NCBI GenBank assembly: GCA_004135705.1
Contig: CM014278.1
Span: 1-64,000, forward strand
Direction: 5' to 3'
Length of the DNA: 64,000 bases
Origin: Alloteropsis semialata
Taxonomy: Eukaryota > Streptophyta > Magnoliopsida > Poales > Poaceae
A program made the position numbers and the translations under genes. Positions 22,260-34,500 of this stretch are shown here, piece by piece (position 1 is the stretch's first letter; every line of letters starts with the position of its first letter). Below the pieces are notes generated by a model. That model worked only from the letters and a program-made list of their open reading frames with translations, did not search any database and was not told the DNA's origin.

Positions 22260-22800
22260 TTTTCTTTTTTATTTGAGCCTTATCTTCTTCAGGAGCTTAG
22301 CCCCAGCCACATGGTCGTGCCATGGCGCGCGGCATGCGGGTTGCTCAGACGGCGGCGGTGTGCGGCGCGCAGCTCGCTCAGCCCGCGGCGATGCTCGGCA
22401 TGTTCGGCCGGTGGCGGCCCGCGACGCGCAGCTCGCTCGGCCAGCGGCGGTGGCCCGCGGCATGAGGCGTGCTTGGCCCCGCGTCACACTCGCTTGGCCT
22501 TGTGCGGCCGCCGCTCACCTTAGCACCACCCTCGGTGGACCCGGGAAGGCAATCGTCTCCCGCCGTGGGAGGCCACCGCCGTGAGGCGCGGCTCTGCTCT
22601 GGCGTCCGTGCAGGCTTTGCCGAGCTCGAGCCCGCCGTCGCCCACCCGCTCATGGCTCGCCTGCTCGAGCTAGGCGTCGTCTCCCACCTACTCGTGCCAG
22701 TCACTGGCCCTCTGGCACGGCCATGGGTTGCTACCCTCGCGCACGTGTGACGGAGAAGTAACGCCACCGTCGGTGCAGGTCGAGTGCGTCCACTGATTTT
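22260..22800. other. GC-rich segment with no recognised gene
   Basis: This CpG-rich block has overlapping open frames on both strands (22378-22812 minus is the longest, 144 codons) made of Ala/Arg/Pro-rich sequence. Partial internal repeats such as cgcagctcgctc(a/g)g occur. The composition contrasts sharply with the AT-rich flanks. It could be a captured first-exon/UTR fragment, but I recognise no protein. Confidence 0.4.
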
Positions 22801-22818
22801 GGTGTAATCCATTTAACC

Positions 22819-23512
22819 CAGTGGCGGAGCCAGAAAAGAATTATAGCTGGGGCGGGTTTTTGCGAAACTAAACAAAAAGTAAAAACTCACCGCATACACA
22901 CCAATTCACACCGCATTCTTATTGAAATCACATAAATCATAGAAAAATGTTGGATAAGCAGCACAACTGATGTTTTAAGATATTGCCTCAAATTTTAAAA
23001 ATAAGTTAATAATTCTTACACTAACGCACCATACATCGCAAAAAGCAATAAAAATCGATGAATGTGTAAATTGAATAATGGTAAATTAGTGAATGATAAT
23101 AAAGTGATCCCCAAGTGAATATTATGAGAATATTTTTAAAACTAATATTATGAGAATATACATACCAGTAGCAAAGTAGTAAGATTAACCGATTAAATTA
23201 CAAGTTGCAAAAGTTTAGGATATTTGGATGTGGTTGGGATTTGTTGAGTCTAATTTGGTCTGAGGCCTCACGAGAATGGGTTGCTATTGGGCTGGCCGGG
23301 ATTACGTACAGCAGAAAAGGCCTAGGCGTCATCTTGTTCTTCCGCTCGCGGCTCGCTTGTTCACGTTGCGGCGGCACAGCGGCCGACGCCCTGGACAGAA
23401 ACAGGCGCTATCGCGGAAGTCTACGGAGGAAGAGGGCAGTGCCGCAGTGGGATGAGCACTGCGATAGCTGGGGCGGCTGCCCCACCTTGCCTACAGGGTG
23501 GCTCCGTCCCTG
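22819..23512. mobile_element. hAT-like non-autonomous element with 8-bp target duplications
   Basis: The termini cagtggcggagccag (left) and the inverted cagggacggagccac (right) form imperfect TIRs. ATTTAACC directly precedes (22811-22818) and follows (23513-23520) the 694-base element. Eight-base duplications are the hAT signature. No transposase is encoded; a 102-codon frame (23205-23513) is not recognised. Confidence 0.87.
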
Positions 23513-24188
23513 ATTTAACCCACATCTTCACAGAATATTATGTAGTAGGTCAGACCCAACTCACATAGTTTTTTATCAAAATGCGGGTCGATCTGAGTTG
23601 AACCCGTACCAACACACACAACACTCAATCCAAATTAACCCATGCTTAATTTTCCATGTCGGACGAATTGAAATATTGAATCCCAAAACCAAACGCGCTA
23701 TTAACTTCATCTGCAAATCGAAACACACGTTCATAGCTAGACAAATTAAAGTTTCGCGGAGCTGAATATCCCGTGCGGCCGTGCGCGTGGGACTTACCTA
23801 GCATGCGCGTACCACTGAGCGATAATTAACTGTCAACACACACGAATTAGCATGCAAATCCATGCAATAATTCAGCTAGGTGTTTATTTTTTTTAACTCG
23901 AGCTAGCTTTGCCCCTATGAGAAGGCTTAAGTTAGCACAAGAGCTTACATGCCGTCCCGTGTCCCTCCGATCCTTTAGCAATACTAGGACCCGCTAGGTC
24001 TAGGTAGTCCCTTGTATGCCCGTACGGGGCTGGTCGGAACTCGGAAGGTAAAGGGCAAGGCTCATGGCCTTGCAGGTGCAGTTGGACAATGATGGGGACG
24101 ACGTCCGCACAGGTGACCGAGCCTGTGGTGGCCATAGCCGGGCCTGTTGGGGGTTGATGGATTGCTTGCAGGCGAGCGCCTTCCCGGC

Positions 24189-24427
24189 TTATGAATAGTA
24201 CCCGTTGGCCGTTGGAGTAGTACCCGCGGCAGCGAGCGCCTTCCCTGCACGCACGGGTGACGGGTTAAAAGAGGTAAAAACGTCACGTGCGCTAGTAAGT
24301 GCTAGCAGGTACCTGCTGCCCCTGCATCAGGAGCGCCGACGACGGCGTGCATGGTGGAGACGACGAGGAAGGCCATCAGGAACACCATGCAAACAGAAAC
24401 AGTTCTAGCCTGCTGCTCCTTCGCCAT
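24189..24427 (-). CDS. Small secreted-protein gene, copy 1 (model uncertain)
   Basis: The ATG at 24427 starts MAKEQQARTVSVCMVFLMAF, a typical signal peptide with cleavage likely after the Ala-rich stretch near residue 38. Exon 1 is 24427-24313. A 68-base GT-AG intron (24312-24245) follows, and exon 2 starts at 24244. With this splice the frame ends at 24189 (57 residues). The paralogue at 46326 has the same start, intron position and splice sites. Downstream, two other frames also stay similar between the copies, one containing VTCADVVPIIVQLHLQGHE and one containing NCTCKAMS, so the true exon 2 frame is open. A TATA box lies 100 bases upstream. The family is not recognised; a degenerate lipid-transfer-like protein is possible. 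Confidence 0.5.
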
Positions 24428-24526
24428 ATCGAGCAATCGATGATGGATCTCTTCTCCGGATTTCGGTCTGCTCTGCACCGCGGGATGTACAAGGACGAGC
24501 TAGCTAGTTAGGCTCTGCATGTCGCC

Positions 24527-24535
24527 ATTATATAG
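24527..24535 (-). promoter_or_regulatory. TATA box of secreted-protein gene copy 1
   Basis: The minus strand reads ctatataat, about 100 bases upstream of the ATG at 24427. The equivalent in copy 2 is at 46422-46432, and an orphan equivalent lies near 61420. Confidence 0.65.
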
Positions 24536-24786
24536 AGAGGCGCCGCACGGGGAGAAGGAGAACCTAGCTCGAGGCTCCACGGCGCCAACTTGCAGCGGGT
24601 GAGAGCGAGAAGCATCACCGTATCTGGCGTGGACCCTTGCGCTACTAAAATACGAGCGAGCTTGGGTGCTTCACCTTTGTCGTGAGCTATCGCAGCCTCC
24701 AAAGCTCTCTCCAATGGCTGCTGCTGCTTCACTCGTTTCTGTCAGGGTGGTGGTGGTAGTGGTGGTGGTGGTGCGGCTGCTGCTGT

Positions 24787-25600
24787 GCTTCTCCGGCCCG
24801 GCCTCTATATCTCTTTGGCCGTCCTGAACAAAAACGACATTACAAATAAAACATCAAAAAAGATACATATATAATACATGCTTTAATCAAAATCCTTATC
24901 ATAGCTTTGTCTGCCGGTTTGCCACTCACCGGACTTAGCTTAGGCACGAGGATTGAGGCATGTACATGACAAGTCACACAATAATTGAAGCCATTTTGAT
25001 GAAATATGAGGAGCAGGGACCGATCAAGTGAAAGTAACAAAAGATATCCCATTAGCTCAAAGCAAAAGTGACATCTCCTTTAATTTATTGTGACATCTTA
25101 TCAGGTCAAGCGGAAAGGCGGTACAACAGAGAGGGAGATGCGTGATATATCATGAATTCATGATCAGCAATTCAGCAAACGGTGCACATAGTGTGGGCAG
25201 TGTTTCGTTCGTTACCGGAACCTGCCGCACCATGCTGCAAGTTCTGCGTCGAAGGGCAATTACATTGTTGTTGTCTAATAAGTGGTCTAATACATTGTCA
25301 ATAATTAAATATTTTTAATTTGTGTGTATAAAAATAAAATATTTATGAGTTGCGTGGTAACAACAACTCGTACAATAATGGTGATTGAGTGATCTCAAAG
25401 TTCTAAATTTTAGCTTGAAGGAGATTGTCTCGCGAAATAACCGTTTAGTTCTCTCACCTCCATCTTTTTCGTCCACATCATCAGAAATCGATCTTACATG
25501 AAATTGCATAAGACAACCTATGAGACTGGTTGCATAAGACAACCTATGAGACTGGTTACGTGAAATTGATTTTGACCAGACTTTGATTGCATTTTTCTTG
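24787..25600. repeat. Upstream module, copy a
   Basis: This region upstream of the secreted-protein gene recurs at 28773-30576 (b), 41799-43664 (c), 46690-47760 (d) and 61700-62890 (e). Landmarks are aaaagatatcccattagctc, caggtcaagcggaaaggcgg and aacctgccgcaccatgct. Copy a has no mini-CACTA, so it shows the empty site at caattcagcaaacgg (near 25172). Confidence 0.88.
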
Positions 25601-26235
25601 AACATTGACATATAAACATTTGAGATAAGCCAATACAAAAGTTAGAGCATTTAAAAGTTGTTTACAATTTATGGCTAGAACTGGAAGAAGGAGCGGAAAG
25701 GGAGCCTAATTGAGCGATATCGCGTCCATCATGGTGGTACTCTCCGTTTGGATTTATAACTTGGTCCATAATGAATCCAAATAGTTGGTCCGCGATAGCT
25801 TTTGCTTTGTCTGTCATTGGGAGCTCTTCATGGTAAAACATCTTCTGCATCAATCACAAATGACAACATTCATTCATATAATAAATAAATTTTGCATATA
25901 ATCATTTCTAAACTAGTAACTAATAATCATTCATTCATATAATAAATAAATTTTGCATATAATCATAAAATTTCCTAACACATTCATTTATAAACAATAA
26001 CTAATAATCATTTCTAAACAATAACTAATAATCATTTCTAAACAATCCATCAATAACTAATAATCATTTCTAAATAAGTAACAAAGTTTACATGAAATAA
26101 CAAAGTATACATGAAATAAGAAACTATAATAAATATATTCATAATTTGTATAACAAAGTTCATGAAATAACAAAGTATATTCATTAAATAACAAAGTATA
26201 CATGAAATAACAAAGTATAATAAATATATTCATAA

Positions 26236-26462
26236 TAAATATACACTAATAATCATATTTCCATATACACTAATAATCTAATTTCCATATACACTAATAA
26301 TCTTATTTCCATATACACTAATAATCTAATTTCCATATACACTAATAATCTAATTTCCATATAGACTAATAATCTAATTTCCATATACACTAATAAACTA
26401 ATTTCCATATACACTAATAATTTAATTTTTATATACACTAATAATCTAATTTCCATATACGT
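26236..26462. repeat. 24-bp AT-rich minisatellite
   Basis: About nine copies of a 24-base unit (actaataatctaatttccat plus atac) lie inside an intron of the protease gene. The repeat creates an artificial open frame on the minus strand. Looser acaaagta/catgaaataa repeats fill 26080-26235. Confidence 0.92.
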
Positions 26463-26837
26463 ACCATGAGTTCTTGGTTAGTCGCTTTTTTGGAAGAAAT
26501 AAAGCTATGGATCCACCGGCAGACGTAGTATCCGCATAGATTCGTCCCTTGTTCCTGTCTGGCACACTAAAAGTGGAGAAGAATAAAGTTAGACGTAACA
26601 ACTATATATTAGTGTGATTTTACGAGATATGCGGGTACACCAGCCACATACCGGAAAGTCCGTCTTCACATCCAATTTTTCTTTGAAATTTCCTCGAACA
26701 TTAGCATGGAAACGTGTCCATGCCATGTCAATCTGGTCTAAAACTTCTTGGTAATCCCTTTGTGGTTTCCGCATTGAGTCCAAGACAAAAATTTGACCGG
26801 TGCTTATGATTATCACAATGAGTATCCAGTGGAATCT

Positions 26838-26897
26838 GTAGATATATATATATATATATATATGGAATCTGTAGATATATATATATATATATACATG
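26838..26897. repeat. TA microsatellites with duplicated splice acceptor
   Basis: Two ta runs are each preceded by ggaatctgtagata, so the 3' splice signal of the His exon (acceptor at 26836) is duplicated about 35 bases away. Confidence 0.8.
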
Positions 26898-27569
26898 CAC
26901 AAGTATTGAGAAAAAAGTCTTAAAGTTATACATACTTAGAGAGAAGTACTCACTTGAAATTGTATGGCAAAAGAATGTAATGCTTGCTTCTTTGTCTCTC
27001 CAGGTACAAGTATATGTTGTCCACCGTGTCTAGTGGCTTACTGGATGCAAGTACAGCATTTACTATGCCTGGATCCATGAAGCCGACATCATCATACGAT
27101 TTTTGGCGGCATGTATGGATCTCCATCCTACATGACAAGAATAGATTGTTATTATTGAAAATTATAATTAAGGAAGCAAGTATTGCGAGAATAGGTCAGT
27201 GAAACAAACTTACACTACCCAGCAGCTCATCAATGAGAGGTCTATGGCATCTTGATGGTACAACATATACACATCCTTGAAATCCAAAATTAAGAGACTA
27301 TGCCCACGGAAGTAATCACAGTCTTGTATCAAAACATTGAGCATCAGTCTACCCTGTTTGGACACCATCAGCTGATCCACCAGCTGGTACAAGTACTGTT
27401 CCCGGCACCATCTGCCCTTGGCTCAGCAATGTCTGTAGCTGTCTAGACACCATGTCTGGAATGCCGGCCTTTGTCTCCCGAAGCTCTCTTTCCAAGTTCT
27501 CTACTCTTCTCTCCTGTGCGGCCTTAGAGCGGCTTCGATGATAAAAGTTGTAGCCCGTTGATTCATCTA

Positions 27570-28290
27570 CAACTTTTGCATTGGCCGATACTAACGTTTA
27601 CATGTGAATTGCTGAACAATATTCAACCAAAGTCGATGAATTTCTATCAAATTCGATGATTCATAAATTTTTCTTACACATTCATTCATATAATAAATAA
27701 ATTTTTCATATAATCATAAATTGTCCTCACACATGCATGCACATAATCATAAATAACAAAGTATAATAAATATATTCATAATTTGTATAATAAAGTACAT
27801 GAAATAATAGAGTATATGAAATAACAAAGTACATAAAATAACAAAGTACATGAAATAACAACGTATTGGTCGCTTCCTCACACATGCATACGTATAATCA
27901 TAAATTTTCCTTACACATTCATTCGTCTAATAAATAAATTTTTCATATAATCATAAATTGTCCTAACACATGCATACATATAATCATATATTGTCCTTAC
28001 ACATGCATAATAAATGTACTCATAATAAATATATTCATAATAAATATACACTAATAATCTAATTTCCATATATACTAATAATCTAATTTCTATACTAATA
28101 ATCATATTCCTATATACACTAATAATCTAATTTCCATATACACTAATAATTTCCATACTAATAATCATATTTCCATGTACACTAATAATCTAATTTCCAT
28201 ACTAATAAACTAATTTCTATACTAATAAACTAATTTCCATACTAATAAACTAATTTCCATACTAATAAACTAATTTCCAGCCGGTACCAA
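27570..28290. repeat. AT-rich repeat region, second minisatellite block
   Basis: Degenerate ataataaataaatttttcatataatcataaat blocks are followed from about 28020 by the same actaataatctaatttcc unit as at 26236, in shortened variants. No gene is seen here. Confidence 0.8.
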
Positions 28291-28489
28291 AGGCCCACCC
28301 TTTGGTACCGGGGCATATTCTCACCTGGTACCGAAGAGTCCCGCGCCATTTTTACATCCTCTTTATCTCTCCATCCCACGCCAATCCTAGTCCTTATCTC
28401 TTATCCTCCCCTCTCTCTCTCTCTCCCTCTCGGGTTGGATAGCAGGAGCAGAAGCGGCTCACAGTGGCGCGGGCGAGGCCCCTTGGTGG

Positions 28490-28772
28490 NNNNNNNNNNN
28501 NNNNNNNNNNNNNNNNNNNNNNNNNNNNNNNNNNNNNNNNNNNNNNNNNNNNNNNNNNNNNNNNNNNNNNNNNNNNNNNNNNNNNNNNNNNNNNNNNNNN
28601 NNNNNNNNNNNNNNNNNNNNNNNNNNNNNNNNNNNNNNNNNNNNNNNNNNNNNNNNNNNNNNNNNNNNNNNNNNNNNNNNNNNNNNNNNNNNNNNNNNNN
28701 NNNNNNNNNNNNNNNNNNNNNNNNNNNNNNNNNNNNNNNNNNNNNNNNNNNNNNNNNNNNNNNNNNNNNNNN
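28490..28772. other. Assembly gap (283 N)
   Basis: An undetermined stretch precisely between the CACTA piece and module copy b; nothing can be said of its content. Confidence 0.99.
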
Positions 28773-30576
28773 ATAAATGTATAATACATGCTTTAATCAA
28801 AATCCTTATCAGAGCTTGTCTGCTGGTTTGCCACTTATCGGACTTAGCATACACACGAGAATTGAGGCATGCATGTACATGACACGTGCACACAATAATT
28901 GAAGCCATTTTGATTGGATATGGCAACAGCGATCGATCAAGTAAAAGTAACAAAAGATATCCCATTAGCTCGAAGCAAAAGTGACATCTCCTTTAATTTC
29001 TTGTGACATCTTATCAGGTCAAGCGGAAAGGCGGTACAACAGATAGAGAAGCGTGACATATCATGAATTCATGACCAGCAATTCAGCACACTAGTACAGC
29101 AAAGAGCATCACCGCCGGTTCTTAAGGCCCCATCACCACAGGTTTTGGAGGCACCGCTAAAAAAAGTGGCTGTGAAAGCAAACCGGCGGTGAAAGTCACT
29201 TTAAAAACATCACATATTAAATAAACACATTAAAAACAGTGTAAAAATATCAAATGATAGCAAAAAAAAAGAATGGAAGGGGCACCCTAAGGAACTCATG
29301 ACCTCTTCCTTCATGCGTTAATCTCCTTACCATTGCATCATACCATCACTTGCGATTGAATAGGGATGCTGTCCTTTTATATTAATCTCTTTAAATCTTT
29401 ATAAATTTCTGGATGCCACAACTAAAGTGCGATCAGGATGTAACTTTATGTGGTTGCCCGTTACATGCTCCTAGCTAAAGAAAAATATCATAAAAATAAA
29501 ATAAAAATAAAAACTTTGTATGAAAAATTAATCTATAAGTACTAAAAATTTATTTAATCTATAAAAATATCAAATCATTTCAAAAAAATTCAAAGCTCCT
29601 CCATGGCAACTTATATGTAGCATAACACGTAAAAAATATTTTCATGTAATATAAGTAAAAATAATGTTTTAGGGTGTGAAAGACTTAAGTATTCCTTTGA
29701 AAATATAAAAGAGTGTGTGAGATGTATGTGCTTGTGAACAATGTTTAGTCTAATTTTCTAAAAATGTGTTGAGTTTTTTTATGAGACGGCTCTAAGCCTA
29801 TAAAAAGACCCCATGCCAATTTTTATAATTTTTGGATGCAGTCCTTTATATTACAAACCGACGGTGAAAGTGGTGCTGATTTTCACCACCGGTTTGTGTT
29901 ACAAACCGACAAACCGGTGGTGAAAGTGGTGCTAAAAGTGGAACCAGCGGTGAAAATGTTTCACCAGCGGTTCGGCCAAGACCGGTGGTGAAAGTGGTGT
30001 TGGGACATATCATTTCTATAGTAGTGGCAAACGGTGCACATAGTGCAGGCAGTGTTTCGTTCGTTACCAGAACCTGCCGCACCATGCTACAAGTTCTGCG
30101 TCTAAGGGCAATTAGATAGGTGGTCTAATACATTGTCAAAAATTATTTTTAATTTGTGTGTATTATTAAAATAAAATATTTATAAATTTCATGGCAATAT
30201 CAACTCGTACAATAATGGTGATTAAATGGTCTCAAAGTTCTAAATTTTTTAGTTCCAATTGTTGGATCATTCGTTGTTGTTTTGACTGGCTTTAAGGCAA
30301 GGCTGTTTAAGTTGCCGGGTGTTCTGTAAGGTTGGATTTATCGGTGGTATAATCTATTAAGAAATCGCTGATATGATAATGACTACCAAGAGGTAATGTC
30401 CAATCACTATTAGTGTTTCTATCAAAATTTTGAATATTATTTTGCAATCGAGTGGCTGATTTTATAGTTGCTCTGAATTGTGTTTCTTGTAGGCTCTCTA
30501 AACATTTTTAAGGGCTCCAATGTTTTTGTAGGCTCTCTTATAGTGGCCAATGACCCTCTGCCGGTACACGAAAATA
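28773..30576. repeat. Upstream module, copy b (with mini-CACTA)
   Basis: Almost identical to copy c (41799-43664) over 1.8 kb, including the mini-CACTA at the same position. It ends at ...cacgaaaata, where the large CACTA begins; copy c continues into tccttgtaaaattt. No coding part of the secreted-protein gene is present. Confidence 0.93.
29089..30026. mobile_element. Mini-CACTA (non-autonomous), 938 bp, in module b
   Basis: The left end CACTAGTACAGCAAAGAGC and the right end ...ctatagtagtg form CACTA-type termini. They are flanked by the 3-bp duplication GCA (29086-29088 and 30027-30029). Subterminal accggcggtgaaa/tttcaccaccggt motifs are repeated in both orientations. No protein is encoded. 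Module copies a, d and e show the empty site. Confidence 0.9.
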
Positions 30577-30604
30577 CACTACTACAGAATTCAACTGCAG
30601 CAAC

Positions 30605-30870
30605 GCCCCCCTTTTTTACTAGGGCGGCTCAAATTGAAAACCGCTCTTACAGTGTCGAAACCGGCCAGGCAGATGTTCAGCCGCCCCTACACCGCCCTTA
30701 CAAGAGGTCTGCTTAGTAGGGGCGGCTCGTGATAGCCGCCCCTACTGTTATGTATTGTAGGGGCGGTTCATTTACCAGCCGCCTCTACTATTTTATTTGT
30801 AGGGGCGGTTCGTTAACCAGCCGCCCCTACTGTTGTATTTGTAGGGGCGGCTCATTCTCCAGCCGCCCCT
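30605..30870. repeat. CACTA subterminal repeats
   Basis: The motifs taggggcgg and ccgcccctac alternate in direct and inverted orientation five to six times within 270 bases of the terminus. Such repeats bind the accessory transposase in CACTA elements. Confidence 0.85.
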
Positions 30871-31524
30871 ACAGTGGTCTGTACCATAACAGGCGCAGCA
30901 CCCCCTTCTTCCTCCTCGGGTTCACTCACTCCAACTCGCAAAAAAAGGTTGGGAGACCTTGGGCTCCTCCCAAAAATTGCTCTACTAAGGGGGGGAGGTT
31001 TTGAGCTCAAATACTTTGGTGGAGAGCTTGTGGAAGGTAAGAAAATACTATTCCATGCCTTTAATTCAAGTTTTAATGGTTGGATAGTGAGTAATTAGAA
31101 GTTTTTTTTCTCTCTCATATATGGTGCTTGAGTGATGAATTGAGTAAACTAGACCCTTATTTTGGAGGTACTAGGGTAGATTAGTTAGGGATTGGAGTAC
31201 ACTCTTTGATTAGTCGATCTTGCATGAGTTTGTAGGAGTAAAAAAAAATCATTTGTAGCTAGGGTTCATGGTGGCTTATGAACATGTGTGTTTTTTCTTT
31301 TTAATTCTTGACGGGAATTTGTAACTAGTTTATCTCCTTCCTCAGAACTCCAAATGCTATGGTTTTTGTTGCATAAATTTTCTAAAATCATTCTCTATTA
31401 GTGTATTCATATGTTGTTTCATCTTTGCTATTAATTACTTTTTCAGAACTCCAAATGCCATGTTTTAGTATTTATTCGATGAATGCGTCTTTTAATGTAA
31501 TTTCTGTAATTGTTTTCCTAAAGG

Positions 31525-34500
31525 ATGGAGTACAGGAAGGCTTGGATGTATGGCGAGTTAAGGTGGAAGATAGGTTACCGTGAAGAGGTAGATAAATTCA
31601 TTGAAGCTGCTCAGAAGCATGCAACGTTGACGGAAAATAGTGATGCAGTAATATGCCCGTGTCATGATTGCAAGAACAAGATAGCATGGAGAGACACGGC
31701 GGTCATCAGATCACATTTGATTATGCGAGGATTTGTTAAGGATTACACAAATTGGATTCATCATGGTGAAACTGTTGTTGTTAACGACGATGATTATCTG
31801 CTTGATGGTGAGGACCCCGATGTCCTAGATCGCATGTCCAAATATTCGGAAGAGTTTGAAGCAAGAATGAACCCTGAGTTTGAGAATGAACTACGAGGTG
31901 GTGATGGTTGGGATGGTAACGACACGGGCGGTGACTACGGTTGCGATGGTGGTGTTGATCATAATGATGGCGGAGCACGTGTTGGGGATGAAGATGACGG
32001 TGATCATTTGGAGGAAATGCTTCGGGCCATTGGACCAGAAATAATCCTGAAGAGCGCAAAAGGTCTTGACAACCTAGAGAGGGTGAAAGCAGCATCAAAG
32101 GAGACTGTCTATGGTAAAGAAAAGGGTTGTCCGACACACTGGACATTGCTACGTTTTGTGCTTGAGCTACTCATCCTGAAGGCTAAGTATGGGTGGTCGG
32201 ACTGTAGTTTCAATGATCTGCTGCGTCTCCTATCCTGGTTGCTACCAAATCCAAACTTAGTTCCCGCCAACACCTACCAAGCAAAGAAGGTTGTAAGTTC
32301 ATTGACAATGAGTGTTGAAAAAATCCATGCATGCCCGAACCATTGTATCCTTTTTCGTGGTGACACGTTTAAAGATCTAGATAAATGTCCTAGGTGTGGG
32401 GCCAGTCGGTACAAGACCAATGAACTTTACAACGGGGAGGAAGCCTCCACAGGGAACAAGAGGAAGAAGGGTGGGAAAAAGGTGGTACAAGAAGCTAGTG
32501 TCCAAGAGGGCACTCCATTAGGCCATGATTCAAAGCAAAGAAAAATTCCTGCCTTGGTAATGTGGTACCTGCCAGTGACCGACCGCTTGAGGCGTATCTT
32601 CCTAAACCCGAAAGAAGCCGCACTCATGATATGGTGGGATGATGAACGCAAGGTAGACGGTGATAAGATTGCACACCCGGCTGATGGTACTCAGTGGCAA
32701 CGCTTTGATGAGAAGCACAAAGGCTTCAGCGCTGACCCAAGGAATGTACGGTTTGGCTTGAGCACTGATGGAATGAATCCCTTCAATGAGAGGATGAGTG
32801 ACCACAGCACTTGGCCAGTGATCTTGACCATGTACAACATCCCAACGTATCTGTGTCAGAAGAGAAAGTACCTTTTTCTTACTTGTCTCATTTCAGGTCC
32901 AAAACAACCAGGCATTGACATAGACGTGTTTCTTGAGCCTGTGATGCAAGAATTCGAGAGGCTTTGGAAAGATGGGGTGCTGATGTTTGATGCATTCCAA
33001 CAGCAGGACTTTATATGTCGAGCCATAATCTTTGTTACTACCAATGATTATCCTGCGCTTTTCGCTTTGTCTGGACAGATCAAAGGGAAGACTGCATGTG
33101 TAGTCTGCTTGGACGGTACTAAATATGTGTATCTGAATGCATCCAAAAAGACAGTTTATCTGAGGTACCGGCGCTTCTTAAAGGAAAATCACAAGTACCG
33201 CAGCATAAAGTTTGTACATTATTACGACAACACTCTTGAGACTGAACCCCCTCCAGAGAGACGGCAAAATGGACAACATGTGTACAGAATGGTAAAAAAC
33301 ATAACGCATCGTCTATGGAAAGAAGAAACAAGATGGGACGATCAGAGATAGAAGTACAGCTCCTATCGAAGGCGTACCTTTTAAGAAACAATCGATCTTC
33401 TTTCAGTATCTTGAATATTGGCCAGACTTGGAGCTTCCCCATGCCATTGATGATATGCACTTGAAGAAGAATGTCTTTGAGAGTCTCGCGGGTACCTTCA
33501 TGGACACAGCCAAGTCAAAGGATGGTCTGAATTCACGGAAAGACATGGTGTAGCTAAAAGTGAAGCCTCAACTTCACCCGGTAAAGGAGGACAATGGAAA
33601 ATGCACTCTGCCTGCGGCTTGCTGGAACTTGACCCCAGAAGAGAGGAGGGCTATATGCACTTACCTAAGGGGGTTAAAGTTCCGACTGGGTTTTCAGCAA
33701 ACGTCAAGAAGCTAGTGTCCATGAAGGACCTGTCAATAACACACTTGAAGGCCCACGATTGTCATGTAATGCTGACAGTGTTCCTACCTATTGTTATCAG
33801 GGCTATAAAGCCAGGGTTCTTGAAAATGGCTATCACCCGCATGTGCTATTTCTTTTCAAAGATTTCGCAGAAGGTGATTGACAAGAAAGAGCTGAGTGAC
33901 CTACATGATTTCGCGGTGGAGACCCAAAACCAGCTAGAGATGTGTTTGCCTCCCGCATTTTTTGATATAATGCCACATCTCATGATTCACATGGTTCATC
34001 AGATCGAGGCACTGGGCCCTTGCTACTTGCATGAAATGTGGTCCTATGAGCGGTTCATGTCGGTCCTAAGCCGATACGTGCATAATCGAGCATACCCAGA
34101 GGGCTCCATGATAGAGGGGTATAGTACTGAAGAAGTAGTCGAGTGTTGTCAAGAGTATCTAAAAGTACAGAGAGGGATTGGTAGACCCGATTCTCACCAC
34201 AAGGGTAGGTTGGCTGGGAAAGGCACCAAGGGAAGAAAAGTATTCATTGATGAAGATTACAAAGAAGTGAGTCGAGCGCATTACAGTGTCTTAGCGGCTA
34301 CAAAGCTGATGGATCCATACATTGATGAACACTTCGCTATCATTGAAGAAGAGAGAAATGGCCGCTCAAATGACTGGGTCATGAAACAACATAAACAACG
34401 ATTGGGTACATGGTTGAAGGACAAAAACATACCGACTGGAGAAACCATAGATGATGTTACCATTCATAGGTTAGCATCGGGGCCATCGAGACAAGTGACA

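Larger units (their letters stand above)
25662..27560 (-). pseudogene. CACTA-associated Ulp1-like (C48) cysteine protease, N-terminally deleted
   Basis: Minus-strand exons splice cleanly: up to 27214 (FRGHSLLILDFKDVYMLYHQ, MSCWVV), 27127-26954 (DDVGFMDPGIVNAVLA, HYILLPYNF), 26835-26652 (FHWILIV, QIFVLDSMRKP), 26566-26465 (EQGTNLCGYYVCRWIHSF) and 25844-25662 (LPMTDKAKAIADQLFGFIMD, stop). The protease triad residues are visible: His in FHWIL, Asp in VLDS, and Cys in NLCGYYVC. Upstream, a coiled-coil segment (ERRVENLERELRETK) is out of frame with the protease after a deletion near 27370, so the start is lost. C48 domains of this type are carried by many plant CACTA/MULE elements; their substrate is not known. 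Confidence 0.83.
25640..28489 (-). mobile_element. CACTA element piece with Ulp1-like protease
   Basis: The protease-type gene on the minus strand, the AT-rich minisatellites and the ggtaccg-type subterminal motifs at 28279-28340 identify a CACTA-like element. Its right end probably corresponds to 41703-41798, which ends gctggtagtg next to the same module. The left end was not located, and the interior right part is lost in the 283-N gap. Confidence 0.7.

Noticed and set aside
26253..26456. Repetitive minus-strand frame (LLVYMEIR repeats)
   Set aside because: Product of the 24-bp AT minisatellite within an intron.
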